Below are positions 1 to 6,281 of a stretch of 13,069 nucleotides of DNA, one piece after another (position 1 is the first letter of the stretch; each line of letters starts with the position of its first letter). The position numbers and the translations under genes were made by a program. Source of the stretch: an uncultured Selenomonadaceae bacterium. GTDB taxonomy: Bacteria > Bacillota > Negativicutes > Selenomonadales > Selenomonadaceae. The notes under the pieces are model-generated. The model was not told where the DNA came from. It was given only the letters and a program-made list of their open reading frames with translations, and did not search any database. The stretch is taken from assembly GCA_905236145.1 (NCBI GenBank), contig CAJOOE010000219.1:1-13069 (forward strand), in the 5' to 3' direction.

Positions 1-530
1 CCCGCCCGGACTCTTTCGCGAATGTCGGTTGATGAAATTTCCAGACCGGGAGTGGTGATTTGATGAATATTTTTCATTCTTGCCGAGCCGAAAAATTTTT
101 CGACTTCCTTAATGTCCGCACCGGAACCTTGTCGGGTTGTCGCTATGAAATTACATTTTTCGACAAGTTCCCTTGCGTGATACCAGTGGGACAGATCCGC
201 AAGCATATCCGCACCGACTATGAAAAAAAGTTCTGTCGCGGAGCCGAATTTTTTTTTGAGTTCGTCAACGGTATCAATCGTGTAAGAAAGCCCTTCCCGC
301 AAAATTTCGACGGCGGAAACCGTGAAAAGCGGATTGGATTGAGTCGCCAAAATTGTCATGGCGAGCCGGTGAATTTCCGACGAAACTTTTTTTTCCGTCT
401 TGTGCGGAGGTCTCGCCGAAGGTATGAAAATTATTTCGTTCAAATCGAAAATTTCGCGTACCGATTCCGCAGTAGCCAAATGCCCCAAATGTATCGGGTC
501 GAAAGTTCCGCCCATTATTCCGATTCGCAT
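1..530 (-). CDS. nadD: Nicotinate-nucleotide adenylyltransferase, 3' end cut by window edge
   Basis: NadD transfers AMP from ATP to nicotinate mononucleotide, giving deamido-NAD, a late cytoplasmic step of NAD synthesis. About 176 codons are visible. The protein opens MRIGIMGGTFDPIHLGH, which holds the family's nucleotide-binding GGTFDP and HxGH motifs (residues 7-17). Near the cut end it has the ISSTDIR signature of the C-terminal nucleotidyltransferase motif. Full-length family members are roughly 190-210 residues, so only a short tail is missing. The ATG at 528-530 is preceded by GAGGTGA (538-544, minus strand) at a 7-base spacing, which fixes the start. It is the last visible gene of the proB-proA operon. 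The family assignment is clear from the motifs. Confidence 0.95.
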   Translation of the reverse strand, partial: MRIGIMGGTFDPIHLGHLATAESVREIFDLNEIIFIPSARPPHKTEKKVSSEIHRLAMTILATQSNPLFTVSAVEILREGLSYTIDTVDELKKKFGSATELFFIVGADMLADLSHWYHARELVEKCNFIATTRQGSGADIKEVEKFFGSARMKNIHQITTPGLEISSTDIRERVRA

Positions 531-573
531 ATTTTGCTCACCTCAAAACCTTACCGCTTACCTCTCAAAAAAT

Positions 574-738
574 TCACTGTCCGAGCCGGCAAATTATCAA
601 GGTTGCAATAACTGAAGTTGCGGCAATCACACCCGCCGCCTGTAACCAATCCGAAAAATCATGCCGAGCTTTTGAAGTTTGAAAATAATTTTTTGCAGTG
701 TCGATATATCCGCAAAAATTTCTGATCGCCGCCGCCAT
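574..738 (-). CDS. Small single-pass membrane protein, unknown function
   Basis: This 54-residue frame lies between proA and nadD. It begins MAAAIRNFCGYIDTAKN and ends in TGA at 574-576. A very strong ribosome binding site, GAGGAGGT (748-755, minus strand), sits 9 bases before the ATG, as good as any in the window. Residues 1-33 are polar and mixed, with two aromatic stretches. Residues about 34-50 (GVIAATSVIATLIIC) are a hydrophobic stretch long enough for one membrane pass, followed by a short RLGQ tail. It lies 37 bases after proA and 43 bases before nadD, on the same strand, so it is almost certainly co-transcribed. I do not recognise a family. I infer a real small gene from the ribosome binding site, the operon position and the membrane segment; expression is not shown by sequence alone. 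Confidence 0.7.
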   Translation of the reverse strand: MAAAIRNFCGYIDTAKNYFQTSKARHDFSDWLQAAGVIAATSVIATLIICRLGQ

Positions 739-775
739 CTGCCGAGTACCTCCTCTAAATTTCCCGGTTCCCTTT

Positions 776-2029
776 TCACCTTATCTGTCCGTCACCTTCA
801 ACCAAATATTTCATCGTCGTCAAAGCCTCAAGTCCCATCGGGCCGCGAGCGTGAAGTTTTTGTGTGCTTATTCCGATCTCCGCTCCGAAACCGAACTCAA
901 ATCCGTCCGTAAATCTGGTCGAGGCATTCACATAAACCGTCGCCGAATCGACTTCCGTTTGAAATTTTTCTGCCGCAACCGGGTCTTTCGTGATAATCGC
1001 GTCGGAATGTTGAGTATTGTACTTGTTTATATGCTCTGTCGCCTCTTCCAAAGAATCGACGACTTTTACCGACAAAATCAAATCGTTGTATTCGGTTGAC
1101 CAATCTTCTTCCGTCGCCGGCAACATTTCCGGGCAAATTTTCCGGCTCTTTTCGTCGCCGCGAAGTTCGACTTTTTTCTCCGTCATTGTCTTTGTCATTT
1201 CCGGCAAAAATTTTTCGGCAACGTCTTTGTGTACAAGCAAAGTTTCCATCGCGTTACAGACGGACGGGCGGGAAGTTTTCGCGTTGATCGAAATTTTCAA
1301 AGCCTGTTCCAAGTCGGCGGCTTTATCGACGTAAATATGACAAACGCCCGTACCCGTTTCGATAACCGGCACGGTGCTGTGTTCGACGACTCTGGTAATA
1401 AGTCCGGCACCGCCGCGAGGGATTATAACGTCGATAAGTTTTCTCAGGCGGCACATGGCAACAATCGCGTCCCGATCCATAATGTCTATAAATTCGATCG
1501 TGTGTTCCGGTATTCCGACCGAAATTGCCGCCGCACTCAAAATTTCCACAAGTTTTTTGTTTGTGCGGATTGCATCGGAGCCGCCGCGAAGAACGCAGGC
1601 ATTTCCGGACTTCAAACAAAGTGCCGCAGCGTCAACCGTAACATTCGGGCGAGATTCGTAAATTATCCCGATAACGCCGAAAGGGACACGAATACGGCGA
1701 ATTTTTAAGCCGTTCGGACGGGTAACATTCATATCTTCCCCGCCTGTGGGATCCGGCAATTTTTCCGTTTGACGCAAGCCTTCGGCCATCGACTCAATTC
1801 TCTCCGGCGTTAAAGTCAATCTGTCGATCATACTTTCGCGAGTTCCTTTTTCGCGGGCGGCTTTAATGTCAAGTTCATTTTCAGCCAAAATTTCATCTTG
1901 TCTTTTGACGAGTTCCTCCGCCATTTTCAAGAGAGCGACATTCTTAATTTTCGTGGAAATTGTCGCCAATTTCAAAGCCGCCGTTTTTGCCATTTTTGCC
2001 TGTTCCGCAATATGTTCTTTAATCAACAC
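776..2029 (-). CDS. proA: Gamma-glutamyl phosphate reductase
   Basis: ProA reduces gamma-glutamyl phosphate with NADPH to glutamate semialdehyde, the second step of proline synthesis in the cytoplasm. The 417-residue protein has the family's usual length and an aldehyde-dehydrogenase fold. Visible family sequences are VPFGVIGIIYESRPNVT (about residues 115-131), the IPRGGAGL stretch, and KTSRPSVCNAMETLLV with the catalytic cysteine near residue 258. I chose the GTG at 2027-2029 because AAGGAG (2038-2043, minus strand) lies 8 bases before it. An in-frame GTG three codons upstream overlaps that site and could not use it. The gene starts 19 bases after the proB stop, fitting the usual proB-proA pair that passes the unstable phosphate intermediate along. 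Confidence 0.97.
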   Translation of the reverse strand: MLIKEHIAEQAKMAKTAALKLATISTKIKNVALLKMAEELVKRQDEILAENELDIKAAREKGTRESMIDRLTLTPERIESMAEGLRQTEKLPDPTGGEDMNVTRPNGLKIRRIRVPFGVIGIIYESRPNVTVDAAALCLKSGNACVLRGGSDAIRTNKKLVEILSAAAISVGIPEHTIEFIDIMDRDAIVAMCRLRKLIDVIIPRGGAGLITRVVEHSTVPVIETGTGVCHIYVDKAADLEQALKISINAKTSRPSVCNAMETLLVHKDVAEKFLPEMTKTMTEKKVELRGDEKSRKICPEMLPATEEDWSTEYNDLILSVKVVDSLEEATEHINKYNTQHSDAIITKDPVAAEKFQTEVDSATVYVNASTRFTDGFEFGFGAEIGISTQKLHARGPMGLEALTTMKYLVEGDGQIR

Positions 2030-2048
2030 GGTAACCACTCCTTTTTAA

Positions 2049-2852
2049 TCATAATGCCGCCGGAAAAATTGTTCCGATATTCTCTCCGTTTAAAACACGG
2101 CGTAAATTTCCCGGCTCCCTGCCGCTTACGATCAACATTGAAATTCCCGCCGCCGTTGCAACTTTCGCCGCTTGAATTTTCGTAAACATTCCGCCCGTCC
2201 CCAATTTTGTCCCGGCTCCTCCGGCAATTTTTTCGATCGTTGAGTCAATTTCCGGAACTTCGTCTATAAGTTTCGCGGAATCGTCGCTTTTCGGATTTTT
2301 ATTGTAAAGTCCGTCAATATCCGTCAAAATTATCAGCACTTCCGCATTTGTAATTTTTGCAACGAGTGCGGAAAGGTTATCGTTGTCGCCGATCTTAATT
2401 TCATCGACGGCAACCGCATCATTTTCGTTTATTACGGGAATTGCCCCCATTTTTAAAATGGTCGTCAGGGAATTTCCGGCATTTTCGCGGGCGTGTTCGT
2501 CGTTCGCAATATCGCCGGTCAAAAGGACTTGAGCCGGAATTTGTCCGTATTCCGCGAAAAATTTTTCATATATGTGCATCAAAATCCCCTGCCCGATCGC
2601 GGCAAGAGCCTGATTTTCCGGAATTGTTTCCGGCTTTCCGTTCAATCTCATTCTGCCGATTCCCGCCGCTATCGCTCCGGAAGATACAAAAATTATTTCC
2701 TTGCCGGCGTTGTGAAGGTCTGCCAATTCCCTTATCAAATGCTCTATTCTGTAAAGATTGAGTTTGTAACTGCCGGAGTGAGCCAAAGTGCTTGTTCCGA
2801 CTTTTACGACAATCCTTTTTGCATTTTTTAAATTTTCCCTTGCCGCACTCAT
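2049..2852 (-). CDS. proB: Glutamate 5-kinase, short form lacking the PUA domain
   Basis: ProB phosphorylates glutamate to gamma-glutamyl phosphate, the first and normally proline-inhibited step of proline synthesis. The protein is 267 residues, all amino-acid-kinase domain. It shows VVKVGTSTL near the N-terminus, then IIFVSSGAIAAG, and further on VINENDAV, GDNDNLSALVA and LTDIDGLY. It stops right after the NIGTIF end of the kinase domain. The longer ProB form, such as that of E. coli at about 367 residues, carries a C-terminal PUA domain; that domain is absent. The proA start follows at once, so this is not an edge effect. The ATG at 2850-2852 is preceded by GAGGAG (2861-2866, minus strand) at 8 bases. 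The frame stays open 37 codons upstream but without a comparable site, and that stretch contains the promoter. Confidence 0.96.
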   Translation of the reverse strand: MSAARENLKNAKRIVVKVGTSTLAHSGSYKLNLYRIEHLIRELADLHNAGKEIIFVSSGAIAAGIGRMRLNGKPETIPENQALAAIGQGILMHIYEKFFAEYGQIPAQVLLTGDIANDEHARENAGNSLTTILKMGAIPVINENDAVAVDEIKIGDNDNLSALVAKITNAEVLIILTDIDGLYNKNPKSDDSAKLIDEVPEIDSTIEKIAGGAGTKLGTGGMFTKIQAAKVATAAGISMLIVSGREPGNLRRVLNGENIGTIFPAAL

Positions 2853-2880
2853 AAATATCACTCCTCGGAAATTTGCTTTC

Positions 2881-2909
2881 ATTATAAATTCATTCTGATT
2901 TATGTGCAA
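2881..2909 (-). promoter_or_regulatory. Sigma-70 promoter of the proB-proA-nadD operon
   Basis: On the minus strand, TTGCAC (2904-2909) and a perfect TATAAT (2881-2886) are separated by 17 bases. They lie 28 bases from the proB start, leaving a short leader with the GAGGAG ribosome binding site. The -35 box is weak (three matches), but the exact -10, the ideal spacer and the position make it convincing. I see no clear operator or attenuator. Confidence 0.75.
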
Positions 2910-3003
2910 GTGTTTTTCATAAAATTTACACAAAAATTTCGACAGGTGGGAGTGCGGCGGCAAAATTTTTTTCCCAATCCCCCAAAAATAAATTTTCAGA
3001 CTA

Positions 3004-3032
3004 TTGACAAATTTTAGAAAATCCGGTTTAAT
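3004..3032 (+). promoter_or_regulatory. Strong sigma-70 promoter ahead of the long lgt leader
   Basis: TTGACA (3004-3009, exact consensus) and TTTAAT (3027-3032, five of six) are spaced by 17 bases. Transcription would begin near 3039, about 290 bases before the lgt start, which is an unusually long leader for lgt. Its strength suggests that either lgt is well expressed or the leader is itself a transcript of interest. Confidence 0.8.
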
Positions 3033-3063
3033 ACGATTAACGAAAGTGAAAGGAGAGGTTCTA

Positions 3064-3203
3064 TTGACTAACGAAGTGACGAGTTTCTGAAGACGGCTCG
3101 CGGTGTTGCTTTTGAAGTTAAAACAGACCGCCTGAAACTTGCCGAAACAGGCGTTTCCGAAACCTCGTGTTTCGACGGTGCGGTAAATTTACATCCGGCG
3201 TAG
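3064..3203 (+). pseudogene. Possible split small ORF (TTG start, -1 frame change)
   Basis: AGGAG (3051-3055) stands 8 bases before a TTG at 3064 that opens MTNEVTSF and then meets TGA at 3088-3090. If the reading frame slips back one base after the phenylalanine codon, it continues LKTARGVAFEVKTDRLKLAE and on to a TAG at 3201-3203. That gives about 47 residues of ordinary, charged, protein-like composition. The downstream frame has no good start of its own. It may be a small gene broken by a one-base loss, a programmed frameshift, a sequencing error, or chance within a structured RNA. There is no textbook slippery heptamer at the junction. I do not recognise the peptide. Confidence 0.25.
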
Positions 3204-3250
3204 TCGTTCGGAAGAAAGGATTGTGACGTTTTTGCTTTCGGGAAAAAATT

Positions 3251-3291
3251 AGGAACCGGTGCGTGAAAGAGTGCATCGGTTCTTTGATTTA
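3251..3291 (+). terminator. Terminator-like hairpin in the lgt leader
   Basis: AGGAACCGGTGC (3251-3262) pairs with GCATCGGTTCTT (3273-3284) over 12 positions, two of them G-U, with a 10-base loop. The tail (TTTGATTTA) is only moderately T-rich, so termination may be partial. The right arm could instead pair with AACCGGTGC at 3324-3332, which contains the lgt start codon. The hairpin may therefore be an attenuator or a switch rather than a plain terminator. Confidence 0.45.
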
Positions 3292-3328
3292 TACGCCGAA
3301 AAAAATTTTTTTGTAGTGGAGGAAACCG

Positions 3329-4114
3329 GTGCATCAATATCTTTTTTATATCGGAGATTTTCCCATAAGGTCTTACGGAGTCATTTTGTCGCTGTCGATT
3401 TTTTTGGCTGCCGGTGCAGGATATTTTTTTGCTAAGGCAGACGGGCGAGGTTATGAAAAATTTTTAATCGACATTGCTTTGGTCGGCGGATTTTTCGGCT
3501 TATTGGGTGCAAGACTCTGGGACGTTTTTTTCTTTGACTGGCATTATTATCAAAATCATCTTTCCGAAATTTTAAATGTTTGGCAGGGCGGTATGGCGAT
3601 TCAGGGCGGAATTGCAGGAGGAGTTTCGGCGGGGGCGATTTATGCCCGGAAAAAAAATTTGGACGTTGTCCGCCTTGCCGACATTCTTGCTCCGGCGATA
3701 ATTTTGGGTCAAGCTTTGGGGCGTTGTGCGAATTTGATGAACGGCGACGCTTTCGGTGCGCCGACCGGAAAAAATTTCGGAATTTTATATCCGGACACGA
3801 CTTTGGCTTACAGGACTTACGGAAATCAACCTCTTTATCCGGCAGAAGTTTGGGAGGGTCAGCTGGACATTGTAATTTTCGCCCTGCTCCTGATTTTTCG
3901 CTGTACCGATTATATCAAGGGACAATGTTTTTTGCTTTACCTTATGCTCTATTCGGCGGCAAGATTTTTGCTTGAATTTTTTCGGGGAGATTATCCGCAG
4001 CTTGTATCCGGGATTTTCACCGGTGCACAGACGACCGCAGTAATTTCTTTTTTCGTGTCCCTTGCGATATTTGTTTTTCTGCAGGTTAAGGGAAGGAAAG
4101 ACGGGAAGGTTTGA
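3329..4114 (+). CDS. lgt: Prolipoprotein diacylglyceryl transferase
   Basis: Lgt moves a diacylglyceryl group from phosphatidylglycerol to the lipobox cysteine of prelipoproteins in the cytoplasmic membrane, the first step of lipoprotein maturation. The 261-residue protein is rich in membrane segments (about 14-35, 45-62, 115-130, 180-192, 198-215 and 232-252). It carries the Lgt signature GRCANLMNGDAFG (131-143), with the GGMAIQGGIAGG loop (87-98) before it and the conserved arginine region RFLLEFFRGD (212-221) near the C-terminus. Length fits the family. The start is GTG, with GGAGG (3318-3322) 6 bases before it. The start codon lies in a segment that can pair with the leader hairpin. A likely substrate in this window is the lipoprotein at 10282. 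Confidence 0.96.
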   Translation: MHQYLFYIGDFPIRSYGVILSLSIFLAAGAGYFFAKADGRGYEKFLIDIALVGGFFGLLGARLWDVFFFDWHYYQNHLSEILNVWQGGMAIQGGIAGGVSAGAIYARKKNLDVVRLADILAPAIILGQALGRCANLMNGDAFGAPTGKNFGILYPDTTLAYRTYGNQPLYPAEVWEGQLDIVIFALLLIFRCTDYIKGQCFLLYLMLYSAARFLLEFFRGDYPQLVSGIFTGAQTTAVISFFVSLAIFVFLQVKGRKDGKV

Positions 4115-4128
4115 AAAAATTTTTTCAA
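4111..4128 (+). repeat. 18-base perfect A/T palindrome at the end of lgt
   Basis: TTGAAAAAATTTTTTCAA spans the lgt stop codon and is self-complementary over its full length. It has no G/C-rich stem and no separate loop, so it is a poor intrinsic terminator. Similar A-run/T-run blocks occur at 3299-3312 and 9249-9260. Confidence 0.5.
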
Positions 4129-4156
4129 AACGCACGCCGGACAATCAAAGGGAAGG

Positions 4157-4185
4157 TTGCAGGGAAATTGAATAAAGGTTATAAT
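4157..4185 (+). promoter_or_regulatory. Promoter of the csaB-phoH-pilus-like operon
   Basis: TTGCAG (4157-4162) and an exact TATAAT (4180-4185) are separated by 17 bases, 45 bases before the csaB start. The -35 box matches at only three positions. A 7-base inverted repeat, ACGCCGG (4134-4140) and CCGGCGT (4188-4194), flanks the promoter and the expected start point; whether it matters is unknown. Confidence 0.65.
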
Positions 4186-4230
4186 AACCGGCGTATCAGA
4201 TTTTAATTCCGGATTAAAGGTGCTGTTTTG

Positions 4231-5328
4231 ATGAATATCGTTGTTTCCGGCTATTACGGATCAAAAAACGGCGGTGACGAGGCAATGCTTGCGGCAATGC
4301 TTGAGGTTCTGCACGATGAGGACGAAAATCTTGAAGTCACCGTCATTTCAATGAACCCGGAATATACAAAAGAGCGACACTGCGTCGAGGCGGTAGGTCG
4401 GCTTGATTTTTTTGCGATTGCCGAAAAGATTCGTCATGCGGATTTGTTGATAAGCGGCGGCGGCAGTCTTTTGCAAAACGTGACCAGCCGCAGGAGTTTA
4501 TACTATTACCTTGCAATTATTTTTCTTGCCGAAATTCTCGGTTGCAAGGTTATGCTTTACGCTCAAGGAATAGGCCCGATACGCGGGACGATTGCACATA
4601 AACTCATGAACTTCATAATAAACCGCGTTGACTTGATAACGGTGCGGGACAAGGGATCTCTCGAAGAACTGAAACGACTTGAAATAACGCGACCGAAAAT
4701 TTTTTGTACGGCGGATCCGGTGCTTGCAATAAAGCCTGCTTCACCGGAAAAAGGCAAAGTAATTTTGAAAAGATATTTGCCGGAAAAAACTGCGGGAAAT
4801 TTCGTCGGCGTATCGGTCAGACATTGGACGGGCTGGGAGCATTGCAGCCGGGAACTTGCGACGGCTTTAAATCGCCTGGTCAAAGAAAAAGACGCGACGA
4901 TAATTTTTCTGCCCATGCAATTTCCGGAGGACATAAGAGCGGCAAAGTCGGTTGCGAAAATTATGGAAGTGCCGGCGATCGTTTTGGACGACGAATACAG
5001 GACGGAAGAAATTTTGAGCCTTGTCGGCAATATGAATCTTTTGATAAGCATAAGACTTCACGCTTTGATTTTTGCGGGAGTGTCCGGTATTCCGTCGGTC
5101 GGCATTTCATACGATCCGAAAATAGAAAGATTTTTGGATTCCGTCGGCGAAAAACCGGTCGGAAATTTTGACAATGTGACGGCGGAAGAAATTTTCGCGG
5201 CGGCTGTGAAAAAACTTGAAAACCGGAAAAATTCCGGCGACGATTCACTTTTTAAAAATTTACGCACGCTTGCGAAGAAAAATGCGGAATTGGCGATTGA
5301 ATTGATAAAGGGGGACGGCGGACTTTGA
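4231..5328 (+). CDS. csaB: Polysaccharide pyruvyl transferase, CsaB type
   Basis: CsaB-type enzymes add a pyruvate ketal to a secondary cell-wall polysaccharide; in Bacillus this modification is the anchor for proteins with SLH domains. The 365-residue protein shows the family layout. It begins MNIVVSGYYGSKNGGDEAML, then has the glycine-rich SGGGSLLQ (75-82), AQGIGPI (111-117), and the C-terminal RLHALIFAGVSGIPSVGISYDPK (about 275-297). I chose the ATG at 4231 over a TTG one codon earlier because AAAGGTG (4216-4222) is 8 bases away. It overlaps phoH by four bases. The exact acceptor sugar in this organism cannot be read from the sequence. In a diderm Negativicute the SLH proteins would be outer-membrane anchors, so the role would need re-reading. 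Confidence 0.92.
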   Translation: MNIVVSGYYGSKNGGDEAMLAAMLEVLHDEDENLEVTVISMNPEYTKERHCVEAVGRLDFFAIAEKIRHADLLISGGGSLLQNVTSRRSLYYYLAIIFLAEILGCKVMLYAQGIGPIRGTIAHKLMNFIINRVDLITVRDKGSLEELKRLEITRPKIFCTADPVLAIKPASPEKGKVILKRYLPEKTAGNFVGVSVRHWTGWEHCSRELATALNRLVKEKDATIIFLPMQFPEDIRAAKSVAKIMEVPAIVLDDEYRTEEILSLVGNMNLLISIRLHALIFAGVSGIPSVGISYDPKIERFLDSVGEKPVGNFDNVTAEEIFAAAVKKLENRKNSGDDSLFKNLRTLAKKNAELAIELIKGDGGL

Positions 5329-6281
5329 CAAAGAAAATCGAATTTGCGGACGTTTCGGAAATGTTTGCCGTTCTGGGCGAACGGGACGAATTTTTACAAA
5401 TTTTGACGAATGAATTTTCCTGCAGAATTACGGCGAGGGGAAATTTTATCGAATTTTCCGGCGAAGATTCGGAAGTCGAACGAGCCGTCCGGGTTGTCGA
5501 AGAACTTCAAAAAATTCACCGTCGCGGCAGTTTGATTGAAATTTCGGATATAATTTCTGCCGCCGGAACCGTCAAAAAAAATTCCGGCAAAGCTCCGGAA
5601 AAAATTTTCGGGGAGACCGTCATTGTCACGGCAAGAGGGGTACACATTCACGCGAAAAGTCCCGGACAGCAAAAATATCTCGACACAATCCGGAACAATG
5701 TGATAACTTTCGGAGTCGGTCCCGCCGGCACCGGAAAAACTTACCTTGCCGTTGCGATGGCGGCTTATTGTTTGCGTGTGAAGAAAGTGAAAAAGATTAT
5801 TTTGACGCGACCGGCTGTCGAGGCGGGCGAACGTTTGGGATTTTTGCCGGGCGATGTCCGGGACAAAGTGGATCCTTATCTCCGTCCGCTTTACGATGCA
5901 TTGCAGGATATTTTGGGCTTTGATATGTACAAAAATTTTTTTGATCGCGGCGTTATCGAAATTGCCCCGCTGGCATATATGAGGGGCAGGACTTTGAGTG
6001 ATGCCTTTATTATTTTGGACGAGGCTCAAAATACCACCGGACGACAGATGAAAATGTTTTTGACGCGGCTGGGTTTCGGTTCGTCAATGGTCGTCACCGG
6101 CGATTTGGGGCAAATTGATTTGCCGGGCGGCGTGAAATCCGGGCTTGCGGAGGCTGTGGAGATTTTGAAGTCGGTCAAGGGAATAGGAATTTCCCGGCTT
6201 GATTCCGGCGACGTTGTCCGGCATAATGTCGTTTCAAGAATAATAGAGGCTTACGCCGCTCACGAGGGAAAAAATGCTTGA
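5325..6281 (+). CDS. phoH: PhoH-family ATPase (YbeZ type)
   Basis: This is a P-loop NTPase of the YbeZ/PhoH group, linked in other bacteria to the endoribonuclease YbeY and to ribosome and RNA quality control. The 318-residue protein has an N-terminal KH-like region (about 1-70), a linker, and the ATPase domain. The Walker A motif is GPAGTGKT (132-139), TRPAVEAGERLGFLPGD follows (161-177), and the Walker B is AFIILDEAQNTT (227-238). Length is typical. The start is TTG inside TTGA, sharing its last three bases with the csaB stop, with a GGGGGA ribosome binding site shortly upstream, so translation is probably coupled. In many Bacillota phoH is followed closely by ybeY; here a pilus-like gene overlaps its end instead. 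Confidence 0.94.
   Translation: MTKKIEFADVSEMFAVLGERDEFLQILTNEFSCRITARGNFIEFSGEDSEVERAVRVVEELQKIHRRGSLIEISDIISAAGTVKKNSGKAPEKIFGETVIVTARGVHIHAKSPGQQKYLDTIRNNVITFGVGPAGTGKTYLAVAMAAYCLRVKKVKKIILTRPAVEAGERLGFLPGDVRDKVDPYLRPLYDALQDILGFDMYKNFFDRGVIEIAPLAYMRGRTLSDAFIILDEAQNTTGRQMKMFLTRLGFGSSMVVTGDLGQIDLPGGVKSGLAEAVEILKSVKGIGISRLDSGDVVRHNVVSRIIEAYAAHEGKNA

Larger units (their letters stand above)
3039..3291 (+). ncRNA. Candidate structured leader or small RNA upstream of lgt
   Basis: This is the stretch between the strong promoter and a terminator-like hairpin, about 250 bases. Hairpins visible by eye are CGCCTG/CAGGCG (3129-3134 with 3148-3153), CGAAAC/GTTTCG (3158-3163 with 3169-3174) and a 12-pair stem at 3251-3284. 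GCGGT/ACCGC (3100-3104 with 3127-3131) competes with the first of these, so more than one fold is possible. I compared it by eye with T-box, 6S RNA, 4.5S RNA, RNase P RNA and common riboswitch cores and found no convincing match. It could be a cis-acting leader of lgt, a free-standing small RNA, an interspersed repeat or a small gene. The class is inference; the promoter and hairpins are seen. Confidence 0.35.

Noticed and set aside
60..611. A 183-residue plus-strand frame across the left end
   Set aside because: It is antisense to nadD, whose motifs and ribosome binding site are unmistakable.
3068..3337. An 89-residue minus-strand frame across the lgt leader
   Set aside because: It has no plausible ribosome binding site, lies antisense to a promoter and structured leader, and its arginine- and serine-rich make-up is typical of a shadow frame.
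4134..4194. 7-base inverted repeat flanking the csaB promoter as an operator or terminator
   Set aside because: The arms are short and 47 bases apart, which is expected by chance in this G/C-patterned DNA. I mention it only in the promoter entry.
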